Shown here one piece after another: positions 42,115 to 51,620 of a stretch of 64,000 nt of DNA (the first letter of the stretch is position 1; each line of letters opens with the position of its first letter). Where the stretch lies: NCBI RefSeq assembly GCF_004124275.1, contig NZ_CP027218.1:6204470-6268469 (forward strand), read 5' to 3'. The position numbers were made by a program, and so were the translations under genes. This DNA comes from Pseudomonas sp. DTU12.3. GTDB lineage: Bacteria > Pseudomonadota > Gammaproteobacteria > Pseudomonadales > Pseudomonadaceae. The notes beneath the pieces were generated by a model. The model was not told the DNA's origin. It was given only the letters and a program-made list of their open reading frames with translations, and made no database searches.

Positions 42115-45100
42115 ATGTTGCCTGAAGTCACCCAGTTCGAAGACACCGTCACGCTCGTCAGCGACACCGGCATCCAGTTCATGGATTTCGCCCTGCGCCT
42201 GGATCCCCGCAAGGAGCCGGCGGGCGAGTTCGCTCCGATGATCAGCGGGCTGGTCTGCCGGCTGATGTACAACGAAGAGAAAGACTTCTACTTCTACGAG
42301 CCCGAGCCGGAAAAGATCGAGAAGGCCAAACCGGCGTTCAGCCTCGACATGAAAAGCAGCCTCGACCTGCTCAACGGTGTCTGGCTGCCGATCCCGTTTT
42401 TCCGCTTCATGCCGCCGCACCGTTTCGATGAAGGCCCGAGCAACTGGTCGCGCATGCGCCTGGTCAAACTGGCCACGCCCGACATCGATGGCAACACCCA
42501 TCGCCTGACGATGGCCTTCGACAGCCGCGTGATGCCCAAGCGTGACGGCACCGCTTACCTGGCGCCAAACGAAGAAGACATCAGCTCCGGCGTGTCTTTC
42601 AAACTGGCGACCAAGGCCAGCGAAACCCGCTGGTTCCTCGCTCAGCCGTGGGTCAATGAATGGCTGCTGGAATTGTTCAACGAGGGCAATAGCCATCGTT
42701 CGCGCGAAGAACTCGATATCGACATTCGCGCCAGCCATCACCTCGCGCATTACCTCAACGTGCTGAGCCTGCTGGGTAAGCCGTCAACGGCGATGCAGTC
42801 GACAGCGCGGCCGAAAGTCGACATTCCTGAACTCAAAGTCGTTGCCAATGACAGCAACGGTCAACCGATCCTGGTGGACCTGGTGCTCGACGTCGGCAAC
42901 TCGCGCACCTGCGGCATCCTCATCGAAAACCACGGTCAGGCCGGCTCCGGGCTCAAGCACAATTACGTGCTGGAACTGCGCGATCTGATCACCCCTGAGC
43001 ACACCTACAATCAGCCGTTCGAAAGCCGCGTCGAGTTCGCTCAGGCGAACTTCGGCAAGGACCATTGCTCGGTCAAAAGTGGTCGGCACGATGCGTTCCA
43101 GTGGGCGACGATCGCCCGTGTCGGTAACGAGGCCGGGCGTCTGGCCAGCCGTCGTCGCGGCACCGAAGGCTCGACGGGGCTGTCGAGTCCGAAACGTTAT
43201 CTGTGGGACGAGAAGGCCTACGCGCCGGGCTGGCGTTTCAACTGCTCGTACGTCAAGACCGACAACGAGCCCTACGCCACCGCCGCACCGTTTTCGCACC
43301 TGATCAACGAAACCGGCGAGGCGCTCTACAGCCTCGACGAAGATGATCGCTTGCCGGTGTTCATGCCGCGCTATTCGCGCAGCTCGCTGATGACCTTCAT
43401 GCTCGCCGAAGTCCTGGCGCAGGCGCTGTCGCAGATCAACAGTCCGGCGCAACGTTCGCGTCAGGGCCACACACGCTCGCCGCGTCAGCTCAACAGCATC
43501 ACCCTGACCGTGCCGCCGGGAATGCCCCAGGCAGAGCGCAGCATTCTCAACGAGCGCATGCTGCAAGCCATCGGCCTGGTGTGGAAAAGCCTCGGCTGGC
43601 ACGCTGGCGAAGACGATCCGCACGAAAAAGAAGGCGCCAGCCCGCGCACGCCGATCCCGAGCATCCGCGTCGAATGGGACGAAGCGTCCTGCGGCCAGTT
43701 GGTCTACCTGTACACCGAGGTCAACGAGAACTTTGCCGGTCACCCGGAAGAGTTTTTCGACACCATCGCCCGGCCTGACAAGACCGACCGCGAACGCATC
43801 ACGCTGGCGACCATCGACATTGGCGGCGGCACCACCGATCTGGTCATCACCGATTACCGCCTCGACCGTGCTGGCAATACTGGCAGCGGCAGCAACGTGC
43901 ACATCGTTCCCGAGCAGCGTTTCCGCGACGGTTTCAAAGTGGCCGGCGATGACATTCTGCTCGACGTGATCCAGGACTTCATTCTGCCGAGTTTCGAAAA
44001 AGCCCTGCAGAACGCTGGCGTGAAAGCGCCGGACTCACTGATGTCGCGGTTGTGTGGCGACGAGTCGGTCAGCGCGCAGGACGTGATCCTGCGCCAGCAA
44101 CTGAACCTGCAAGTGTTCTCGCCTCTCGGCCTGGCGCTGCTCAAGGCCTACGAGGCCTACGATCCGCAGGTCCCGCAGGAGGTCACGCCGCAGAGCTATC
44201 GACAGTTACTCGGCGACAACGCGATCAGCCAGACCGTGCTCGAATACGTCAACGCTGCCGTGCGCCGTGACGTTGGCGGGCAAAGCGATTTCGATCTGTA
44301 CGCAGCGCAGATCAGCTTCGATCTGCAAAAGCTTCACGCCGCGTTCCTCAACGACCAGATCAACATCACCAAGATTCTCGGTGCACTGTGTGAAGTGGTC
44401 GCGCAGTACCCGTGCGACGTGCTGTTGCTGACTGGCCGGCCATCGCGCCTGCCGGGCATCCAGGCGTTTATCCGCAAGGTCTTGCCGCTGCCACCGGGGC
44501 GCATTCTGGCCCTGCAGAATTACCGTACCGGCGGCTGGTACCCGTTCCACAAGAACGGCCGCATCGACGATCCGAAAAGTACCGCTTCGGTCGGCGCCAT
44601 GCTGTGCCTACTGTGCGCCAACCACAGCGTGCCGAACTTCTACTTCCGCTCTTCGGCGCTGAAACCGTATTCGACGGTCAAGCACATCGGCGTGATCGAC
44701 CTGAACAACGTGATCAAGGATGCCGACGTGCTGTACCGCGACATCCAGTCCGAAGACTACAAGATCAAGCTGCCGGAGATCGGCGTAGGCGATGACGCCG
44801 ATACGCCGCAGCTGGAAATGCGCGGCGACCTGCGTCTCGGCTTCCGCCAATTGGCGGCTGATCGCTGGTCGGCCTCGCCGCTGTACACCTTGCGTTTCAC
44901 CAAGAGCGGGCGAGAGAAGTTCTCCCGCGCAGTCGGTGAAAACGGTAGCGCACCGTTGCTCAAGGTGCGCTTCGAGGTGAAGAGTGCCGACCAGTACACG
45001 AAAAAACAGGACCTGGTCAGCGATCGCCTCTCGGTGCGGGCCATTGAATCCAACAGCAACAACGTCAGCTTCAACCCGCGCAGCGACCTCGAGCTGGAAC

Positions 45101-45174
45101 TCAACACCATGCTCGATGCCGGCCTGAGCGAGACCAAGTACTGGCTCGACAGTGGAAGTGTGAAACGCAAATGA
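42115..45174 (+). CDS. srfB: SrfB, ASKHA-fold ATPase-like virulence factor
   Basis: The 1019-residue cytosolic protein belongs to the SrfB family. It shows the actin/Hsp70-like phosphate 1 motif LVLDVGNSRTCGILIE (about 257-272), phosphate 2 motif ATIDIGGGTTDLVITDY (about 564-580) and adenosine motif VLLLTGRPSRLPGIQ (about 768), so it should bind ATP and change shape. Salmonella srfB was named as an SsrB-regulated factor; a direct activity is not established. It follows srfA by 17 bp and overlaps srfC by four bases. Confidence 0.85.
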   Translation: MLPEVTQFEDTVTLVSDTGIQFMDFALRLDPRKEPAGEFAPMISGLVCRLMYNEEKDFYFYEPEPEKIEKAKPAFSLDMKSSLDLLNGVWLPIPFFRFMPPHRFDEGPSNWSRMRLVKLATPDIDGNTHRLTMAFDSRVMPKRDGTAYLAPNEEDISSGVSFKLATKASETRWFLAQPWVNEWLLELFNEGNSHRSREELDIDIRASHHLAHYLNVLSLLGKPSTAMQSTARPKVDIPELKVVANDSNGQPILVDLVLDVGNSRTCGILIENHGQAGSGLKHNYVLELRDLITPEHTYNQPFESRVEFAQANFGKDHCSVKSGRHDAFQWATIARVGNEAGRLASRRRGTEGSTGLSSPKRYLWDEKAYAPGWRFNCSYVKTDNEPYATAAPFSHLINETGEALYSLDEDDRLPVFMPRYSRSSLMTFMLAEVLAQALSQINSPAQRSRQGHTRSPRQLNSITLTVPPGMPQAERSILNERMLQAIGLVWKSLGWHAGEDDPHEKEGASPRTPIPSIRVEWDEASCGQLVYLYTEVNENFAGHPEEFFDTIARPDKTDRERITLATIDIGGGTTDLVITDYRLDRAGNTGSGSNVHIVPEQRFRDGFKVAGDDILLDVIQDFILPSFEKALQNAGVKAPDSLMSRLCGDESVSAQDVILRQQLNLQVFSPLGLALLKAYEAYDPQVPQEVTPQSYRQLLGDNAISQTVLEYVNAAVRRDVGGQSDFDLYAAQISFDLQKLHAAFLNDQINITKILGALCEVVAQYPCDVLLLTGRPSRLPGIQAFIRKVLPLPPGRILALQNYRTGGWYPFHKNGRIDDPKSTASVGAMLCLLCANHSVPNFYFRSSALKPYSTVKHIGVIDLNNVIKDADVLYRDIQSEDYKIKLPEIGVGDDADTPQLEMRGDLRLGFRQLAADRWSASPLYTLRFTKSGREKFSRAVGENGSAPLLKVRFEVKSADQYTKKQDLVSDRLSVRAIESNSNNVSFNPRSDLELELNTMLDAGLSETKYWLDSGSVKRK

Positions 45175-47885
45175 ACGACCTGACCCCCGAGCAACGCCAG
45201 CTCTCTGCCCAATGGGCTGCGGTTTATGAAGGTGCCGGTCAGGCACTGGACTGGATTGACCAGACGCGCGGCAACGCGCCACGTCTGGACAGCGAAGCCG
45301 ACAACCTGAACATCCGCCTGCATCGTGCCCGCAACCTGGCTCACAGCCTCGGTCGCGTGGCCTGCACGCCGATGACCATCGGCTTTTTCGGTTTGTCCCA
45401 GGCCGGCAAGTCCTACCTGATTTCGGCGTTGGCGGCCGGTCAGAACGGCAAACTGGAAACCGATTACGGTGGCCAGCGCCTGGACTTCATTCGGCACATC
45501 AACCCGGTTGGTGGCGGCAAGGAAGCCACGGGCCTGGTGACGCGCTTCAGCCGTCGCGCCACGCCGAGCCAGGACCCGCAGTTCCCGGTGGAGCTGACGC
45601 TGTTCAAGGAAATCGAGCTGGCGAAGATTCTCGCCAACTCCTGGTTCAAGGACTTCGACCTTGAGCGGATTTCCTACGAGATCGACGAAGAACGTATCCA
45701 GCGCGTCCTTAAGCCGTTTGAAGGCCGCGAGAACGGGCCGCTGCAACCGGGTGTCAATGCCGACGATCTGGTATCGCTGTGGGATTACCTGCGCGACAAC
45801 TTCCGCAATTCGGTGAAAAAACTCGAACACCTGTATTGGCCGAAAGCGCTGCAACTGGCGCCACGCCTGAACTATCAGGAACGCGCCGAGCTGTTCGCCA
45901 TCCTCTGGGGCGAGCAACGCGAGCTGACCCGCGTGTATCAACAGCTGGCCGGCGCGCTGCACAAACTCGGCCTGCCCGAGACCGTGTTCGCCCCGCTGAA
46001 AGCCTTGGTGACGTTCGAGAACGACACCTACAGCCAGCGCGACAGCATCATGAACGTCGACATTCTCGAGCGTTTCGGCAGCCCGGCGGATTTGCCGGTC
46101 GACGTGCGCCCGCAAGTCGCCGGGCGCCTGCAAAACAGCCAGGGCATTCCGGTTGCGCAACTGGCGGCATTGACCGCCGAGATGACCTTCGGCCTGATCG
46201 AGCCACCGGCCGACGACATCGTCAATCAGGTCGACCTGCTCGACTTCCCCGGTTATCGCGGACGCAAGAAACTTCACGAGATTGCCGACTCCAGCGATCC
46301 GGAATCGGCGACCAAGGACAACTCGGTCTCGCAACTGATCCTGCGCGGCAAGGTCGCTTACCTGTTCGAGCGCTATACCGACAATCAGGAAATGAACGCG
46401 CTGGTGGTCTGCACCGGCTCGACCAAACAGAGTGACGTCAACGACGTCGGCCCGGTGCTGACGCGCTGGATCGAAAAGACCCAGGGCGCCGATGCCGCCG
46501 AGCGCAGCAAACGCGCGAACGGACTGATCTGGGCACTGACCATGCTCGACCTGCGGGTGACCAACTCGCTGAGCCTGACCGCCGACCAGTACGACGAGAG
46601 CTGGAACGGCATGGTCAAGCTGACCATGCTCGAACGTTTCGGCAGCCTCAGCTGGATGAACGACTGGGCCGGTACGCCGTTCCAGAACACCTTCCTGGTG
46701 CGCAAACCGCGGATGGACGCGGCGTTCATCATGCAGGACGCCAGTGGCGCCGAAACCGGCCTCAACAGTAATTATCAAAGCCGCGTCGAAGCGTTGGGCA
46801 GCAGCTTCGCCAGCAACGCACTGGTGTGCAAACACGTCGCCAATCCGGCCGAAGCCTGGACGGAAATGCTGAAAGATGATGACGGTGGTATCAGTTATTT
46901 CAGCAACAGTTTCACCAAAGTGGCCAATATTGAATTCAAGCTGCAACGCATCCGCGAGCAGCTCGACCAGTGCCTTGACGGCCTGACCACCCACGGCCTC
47001 AGCACTTGGTATCACGCCGACGGTGACGGTGCGGCCGCCGCCAAGAAAGCCCAGGCGCAGATGATTCTGTCCGGTCTGGGCCGACGCCCGGCGGTGCTTG
47101 GCGAGTTGATCGATCAGCTCGACATGCGCAGCGAAGAAGTGCGCGACCTGTACCTCAGCGGCGTCTACGAAACCGATGACGAACCGGCCGCCAGCGATGA
47201 ACCGGTCAGCACGCCACCAAGCCAGAGCCTGTACGGCAACGACGCCGGTTTCGATTTCGACTTCGGTGGCGACCTCGGTCAGGACAGCGCCCCCGTCAGC
47301 AGCAAAACCGGCGGCGCGGCGCCGGAACTGCAAAGCAATGAACACCGCTTCGCCAAAGCGACCTTCAAAGCCTGGATCGCCCACCTGCGCGAACTGACCA
47401 CCCGACAAAGCCTGCTCAACCTGCTGGGTCTGGAGAAGGCGTTGCTCGAAGCGGTTGTCGATGAATTGATCACCGCCGGCTACCGCCATGACTTGCCCGG
47501 CCAACTCAGCCGCGCCGTACTCAAGCGCGCGCAAAGCGGCGCCCGTCGCGATCAACTGGTCGAACGCCAAGTGCTGGAAGTGCAACGCGTGCTGCGTGAT
47601 TTCGTCTCCTGGTTCGGCTACATCCAGAAGCCGGTGAGCGAACGCCCGAACAGCCGCGCCGGTGCCAAGGCGCCACTGTTTTCCTTCTATGCCGACATCG
47701 GTCCGGGACAGGTTCCGGTGTTGCCGGCGCAACCGTCGAACCAGGCGCAGCTGTTTTTGGGCGACTGGCTCTCGGGCCTGGCCTACATCACCCTGGACAA
47801 TGCCGGCCATGGTGCCGGTCGCGAAATCACCCCTGAACAGAACGAACGCCTGGGCCAAGTGCTCACCGCCTTCGCAGCGAGATAA
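45171..47885 (+). CDS. srfC: SrfC, GTPase-like virulence factor
   Basis: The 904-residue protein has a P-loop GFFGLSQAGKSYLISAL near residue 74 and a DxxG-type switch motif DLLDFPGYRGRKKL near 354. A candidate base-recognition motif (LTMLDLR) lies near 455. Long helical parts follow, so it resembles a large GTPase such as a dynamin relative. It belongs to the family of putative virulence factor SrfC. The start overlaps the srfB stop (ATGA), so the two are probably made in equal amounts and act together. The nucleotide and the target are not known. Confidence 0.82.
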   Translation: MNDLTPEQRQLSAQWAAVYEGAGQALDWIDQTRGNAPRLDSEADNLNIRLHRARNLAHSLGRVACTPMTIGFFGLSQAGKSYLISALAAGQNGKLETDYGGQRLDFIRHINPVGGGKEATGLVTRFSRRATPSQDPQFPVELTLFKEIELAKILANSWFKDFDLERISYEIDEERIQRVLKPFEGRENGPLQPGVNADDLVSLWDYLRDNFRNSVKKLEHLYWPKALQLAPRLNYQERAELFAILWGEQRELTRVYQQLAGALHKLGLPETVFAPLKALVTFENDTYSQRDSIMNVDILERFGSPADLPVDVRPQVAGRLQNSQGIPVAQLAALTAEMTFGLIEPPADDIVNQVDLLDFPGYRGRKKLHEIADSSDPESATKDNSVSQLILRGKVAYLFERYTDNQEMNALVVCTGSTKQSDVNDVGPVLTRWIEKTQGADAAERSKRANGLIWALTMLDLRVTNSLSLTADQYDESWNGMVKLTMLERFGSLSWMNDWAGTPFQNTFLVRKPRMDAAFIMQDASGAETGLNSNYQSRVEALGSSFASNALVCKHVANPAEAWTEMLKDDDGGISYFSNSFTKVANIEFKLQRIREQLDQCLDGLTTHGLSTWYHADGDGAAAAKKAQAQMILSGLGRRPAVLGELIDQLDMRSEEVRDLYLSGVYETDDEPAASDEPVSTPPSQSLYGNDAGFDFDFGGDLGQDSAPVSSKTGGAAPELQSNEHRFAKATFKAWIAHLRELTTRQSLLNLLGLEKALLEAVVDELITAGYRHDLPGQLSRAVLKRAQSGARRDQLVERQVLEVQRVLRDFVSWFGYIQKPVSERPNSRAGAKAPLFSFYADIGPGQVPVLPAQPSNQAQLFLGDWLSGLAYITLDNAGHGAGREITPEQNERLGQVLTAFAAR

Positions 47886-47888
47886 GCA

Positions 47889-48902
47889 ATGCCAATTCGT
47901 GTCGACCTGCTCGCGTTAGAGCCCAATGTGCCTGGCCGGGCCTGCCTTACCGTCAAGAAATGGCAGGGGGCGGAGGAACAGCTGGAGTTTTCCATCCAGC
48001 GTAACCAGGACAGTTTCTATCTTCAGGAAGGACAAGTCTGGAGCAACAACCCGTTCTGGTTTCAGGTGTCGCGTTTCGACGTTGCCGCCAGCGGTGAAGC
48101 GCTGGAAGCCCAGGTTGGTCCGGAAGTTGTCGACCCGTTGCTGGAAGGCGGCGCCAGTTCGCAATTTCGCATCGAACTGCGTGAGCAGGGCCTGGGGCAA
48201 AGCGACGTCGGCGTAGTCCGCCCGGGTGTCGGCTTGCTGCCGTCCACGGCCGGCGGTGAGACCCGCTCGACTTACGGCGCAGCACAACTGACTGCGCCGA
48301 GTGCGCCCGCGCCGGAAATCCCCGAGTTGCCGGAGCTGGTACTGCCTGAGATCGAGGCGCCGGTCGAACCTGAGCCGATCATCCCTGAGCCCGTCTACAC
48401 CCCGCCACCGGCGCCGGTGAAGAAGAGCAACAAAGGTCTGATCGGTCTGCTCATCGTGGTGTTGCTGCTGATCGCTGCAGCCGTGGCTTTCTGGCTGATG
48501 AAGCGCGCTCCGGAGCCTGCCGCTCCGGCTGTCGCCTCGACTGCACCGGCAAATGCCGAGGCCTGCACCCTGGAAAGCATGAACAGCCTGCCCGAGCTGA
48601 CGTTCGTCCAGACCTGCATCAAGGCGGCTCCCGACAGCGCCAAACTGCTGGAGATCATCAACGAGGCCAAGGCCGGCAAACATTGCGGCATCGCCCAGCG
48701 CCTGTACGCCAACCGCGCCCAGGCCGGTGATGCACTGATCGCCAACGCCTATGCCCATGAATACGATCCGAAATACCTGAAAGCCAGCGATTGCTTCCCG
48801 GCAGCGGACAACGCCACCGCTGCTTACTGGTACGAAACGATCCTGACGCAAGACCCGAACAATGCCGAAGCCAAGCAGCGTTTCGAGGAGTTGCAGAAGT
48901 GA
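47889..48902 (+). CDS. Membrane-anchored protein of the srf cluster
   Basis: The 337-residue protein has a beta-rich N-terminal domain of about 120 residues (LTVKKWQGAEEQLEFSIQRN), a Pro/Glu-rich linker, a membrane helix at about 183-204 (GLIGLLIVVLLLIAAAVAFWL) and a periplasmic helical-repeat domain (CGIAQRLYANRAQAGDALIA, ending NNAEAKQRFEELQK) resembling TPR/Sel1. I do not recognise a named family. It starts 3 bp after srfC and its stop overlaps the next gene as TGATG. It may link cytosolic SrfB/SrfC to the periplasmic proteins. Confidence 0.7.
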   Translation: MPIRVDLLALEPNVPGRACLTVKKWQGAEEQLEFSIQRNQDSFYLQEGQVWSNNPFWFQVSRFDVAASGEALEAQVGPEVVDPLLEGGASSQFRIELREQGLGQSDVGVVRPGVGLLPSTAGGETRSTYGAAQLTAPSAPAPEIPELPELVLPEIEAPVEPEPIIPEPVYTPPPAPVKKSNKGLIGLLIVVLLLIAAAVAFWLMKRAPEPAAPAVASTAPANAEACTLESMNSLPELTFVQTCIKAAPDSAKLLEIINEAKAGKHCGIAQRLYANRAQAGDALIANAYAHEYDPKYLKASDCFPAADNATAAYWYETILTQDPNNAEAKQRFEELQK

Positions 48903-50893
48903 TGCGCACCTCCATGAATCGGTTCCTGCTCAGCGGTGCCGCGCTGCTCGCACTGTGCATCGGCTCGCTGGCCCAAGCCGATGAAAAGCCGCTGATCCAG
49001 GCCGGCAAAAAGACTTTGTTCCAGCGCGTGCTGACCACCCCGGGCTGCAAGATCAGCCCGACGGCGGGTGGCGCGGCCGGCGACGAGCAACCGGTGTTCA
49101 GCCGTTTCTATGTCTACGAGCGCGCCCAGGCGAGTAACGCCGAGTGGCTGAAAGTCGGCCCCGACAGTTACGGCAAAACCATCGGCTGGCTGCCCGCCAG
49201 TTGCACCACCGACTGGAAAATGCAGCTGACGCTGGCGTTCACCAACCCGGCCAACCGCGACCGCCTGCTGTTTTTCAAAGAGCGCGCCACGGTCGAAGGC
49301 ATCCTTGATGCGCCGGATCCGGTGAGCAAGGTTGCTCCGCTGCGAGCCACCCTGAAGAAAGGCAAGCAAGCACCCGGCGTACTTGCCGAAGAACCTGAAT
49401 ACTTCGTCGACCTGCAAAAGCAGTTCTACCTGCTGCCAGTGCTCAGCGGCGAAGAAGTCATGACCGAAGCGGGCTTCCGCACGCGCCTGCTCAATGTCGC
49501 CTCGGTCAGCAAAGCCGAGGCAAAAGACACCAAAGGCGCAGCCGCTGGCGGCGCGTCCGGCGGCAAGGAAGCCGAAGACAAGGCCACCAGCCAACTGAAG
49601 GAATTCAGTGCGGCGGTGGTGTTTGTCATCGACTCGACGATTTCGATGGACCCGTACATCGACCGCACCCGTGAGGCGATCCGCAAGGTCTATCAGCAGA
49701 TCGAATCGCAGAACCTCGGCAAACAGGTCAAGTTCGGCCTGGTCGCATTCCGTTCCAGCACTGATGCGGTGCCGGGCCTGGAATACACCACGAAGATGTA
49801 CGCCGACCCGACCAAAGTGAAAGACAGCGCGGACTTCCTCGCCAAAGTCGCCGACCTCAAGCAGGCCAAGGTCTCCAGCAGCAGCTTCGACGAAGATGCC
49901 TACGCCGGTGTCATGCACAGTATCGACAAGGTCGACTGGAGCCAGTTCGGCGCGCGTTACGTGGTGCTGATCACCGATGCCGGCGCCATCGAAGGCGACG
50001 ACAAACTGTCGAAAACCGGTTTGAGCGCTGCGCAGGTGCGTCTTGAAGCCGGCAATCCGGGCGTGGCGATTTACACCCTGCACCTGAAGACGCCAGCAGG
50101 TATCAAGGACCACGCCAAAGCCGAGGCGCAATACCAGAACCTGTCGACTTACCCGGGCACCAACACTTCGCTGTACTACCCGGTCAACGCTGGCGACATT
50201 CAGGAGTTCGGACGCAAGGTCGACACCCTGGCCGCGGCCATCACCTCGCAGGTGAAAGCCGCCTACATGGGCGAAGACGCCATCGGCAGCGCGGCGAATG
50301 CCAAACAGGATCCCGCCGAGAAGAAGATGCTCGACGATGCGGCGCTGATCGGCCACGCCATGCAACTGGCGTATCTGGGCGAGAAGACCAACAGCAAGGC
50401 CCCGCCGGTGTTCAAGGCGTGGATCACCGACCGTGACCTGATCAAACAGAACATCCCGACCACCGACGTACGCGTGTTACTGACCAAATCCCAGCTCAGC
50501 GACTTGAGCGATGTGATGAAGCAGATTCTCGATGCGGCCAACGAAGGCCTGATTTCGCCGACGGAAATGTTCGAGCGCCTGCGCTCGGTCGCCGCGACCA
50601 TGGGCGCCGACCCTAATCAGCTCAAGCAGAACGGTAACGCCAAACTGGCGGACATGGGCGTGCTCGGTGAGTACCTCGAAGACCTGCCTTACCAGAGCGA
50701 AGTGTTGAACCTCGACGAAGAGACCTGGAAGAGCTGGGACGGTCTGGCGCAAGAGAAATTCATCCGCACGCTCAACACCAAACTGCGCCACTACCAGCGC
50801 TACAACGCTGACGTCGACCGTTGGGTGGCATTGGCCAAGGACAGCGATGCGCGGGACAACGTTTATCCCGTGCCTCTGGAAATGATGCCTTAA
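48902..50893 (+). CDS. Exported VWA domain protein
   Basis: The 663-residue protein has a signal peptide (NRFLLSGAALLALCIGSLAQA), an N-terminal SH3-like region (WLKVGPDSYGKTIGWLPASC) and a von Willebrand A domain from about 235 with the metal-binding motif DSTIS (VVFVIDSTISMDPY, a DxTxS form). A long helical C-terminal part follows. It is probably periplasmic. VWA domains mediate metal-dependent protein contacts. The start overlaps the previous stop (TGATG); a second ATG four codons later is also possible. Confidence 0.75.
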   Translation: MRTSMNRFLLSGAALLALCIGSLAQADEKPLIQAGKKTLFQRVLTTPGCKISPTAGGAAGDEQPVFSRFYVYERAQASNAEWLKVGPDSYGKTIGWLPASCTTDWKMQLTLAFTNPANRDRLLFFKERATVEGILDAPDPVSKVAPLRATLKKGKQAPGVLAEEPEYFVDLQKQFYLLPVLSGEEVMTEAGFRTRLLNVASVSKAEAKDTKGAAAGGASGGKEAEDKATSQLKEFSAAVVFVIDSTISMDPYIDRTREAIRKVYQQIESQNLGKQVKFGLVAFRSSTDAVPGLEYTTKMYADPTKVKDSADFLAKVADLKQAKVSSSSFDEDAYAGVMHSIDKVDWSQFGARYVVLITDAGAIEGDDKLSKTGLSAAQVRLEAGNPGVAIYTLHLKTPAGIKDHAKAEAQYQNLSTYPGTNTSLYYPVNAGDIQEFGRKVDTLAAAITSQVKAAYMGEDAIGSAANAKQDPAEKKMLDDAALIGHAMQLAYLGEKTNSKAPPVFKAWITDRDLIKQNIPTTDVRVLLTKSQLSDLSDVMKQILDAANEGLISPTEMFERLRSVAATMGADPNQLKQNGNAKLADMGVLGEYLEDLPYQSEVLNLDEETWKSWDGLAQEKFIRTLNTKLRHYQRYNADVDRWVALAKDSDARDNVYPVPLEMMP

Positions 50894-50903
50894 CGAGACG
50901 CTG

Positions 50904-51620
50904 ATGCTCGATATCAAAAACCTGCTGGTGCGCCGCGGTGAGGGCGCACTGGCGCATCACGTGCGCCTGCCGCAATTGCATGTCGGTGGCGGGGAAATCC
51001 TCGCTATTACCGGCGAGAGCGGCAGCGGCAAAAGCACGCTGCTCGAAGCCATCGGCCTGTTACTGGCGCCGGTCGAGCTCGAACGCTTTCGCCTCGGCCC
51101 GCCGGCCTCGGCAACGCGACCGGCGCAGGACATTGCCCAACTGCTGGCCAGCGATGACCAAGCGAGTCTGGCTGCGGTGCGCTCGCGGGATTTGGGTTTC
51201 ATTTTGCAAAGTGGCGGGCTGCTGCCGTTTCTCAGTGTGCGCGACAACATCAGCCTGCCACGACGCTTGCTCGGGATGCCGGCGCACAGCGCTCACGTCG
51301 ATCACGCGGTCGAGGTGCTGCGCCTGCGAGGCTTGCTGGATAAAAAGCCGCAAGCTTTGTCGATCGGCGAGCGCCAGCGGGTGGCCTGCGTACGCGCGAT
51401 TGCTCATGAACCGCTGCTGCTGTTGGCCGACGAGCCTACTGCGGCTCTCGACCCGCACAGCGCTCGACGTTTGTTCGAATTGTTGCTGAGCCTGGTATCG
51501 AGCATGGGCCTGAGTGCGCTGGTGGTCTCGCATGACTGGGCCTTGCTGAAGGATTTCGGCTTGCCACGACTCGGCGCCATCAGCCGTCAGGGAGAAACAC
51601 TGTTTGAACCGATGGACTGA
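50904..51620 (+). CDS. ABC transporter ATP-binding protein, LolD/MacB-like
   Basis: The 238-residue ATPase has Walker A GESGSGKST near residue 37, the Q-loop in GFILQSGGLLPFLSV, an ABC signature of the form LSIGERQRVACVRAI near 152, and Walker B LLLLADEPTAALD. It pairs with the overlapping FtsX-type permease gene, forming a type VII ABC system that moves no solute through the membrane but drives lipoproteins or periplasmic proteins. Its place in the srf cluster suggests it powers the periplasmic components. Confidence 0.88.
   Translation: MLDIKNLLVRRGEGALAHHVRLPQLHVGGGEILAITGESGSGKSTLLEAIGLLLAPVELERFRLGPPASATRPAQDIAQLLASDDQASLAAVRSRDLGFILQSGGLLPFLSVRDNISLPRRLLGMPAHSAHVDHAVEVLRLRGLLDKKPQALSIGERQRVACVRAIAHEPLLLLADEPTAALDPHSARRLFELLLSLVSSMGLSALVVSHDWALLKDFGLPRLGAISRQGETLFEPMD

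Noticed and set aside
44757..47858. 1033-codon minus-strand open frame opposite srfC
   Set aside because: It is the antisense frame of srfC. SrfC has P-loop and switch motifs and a coupled start; the antisense frame has none.
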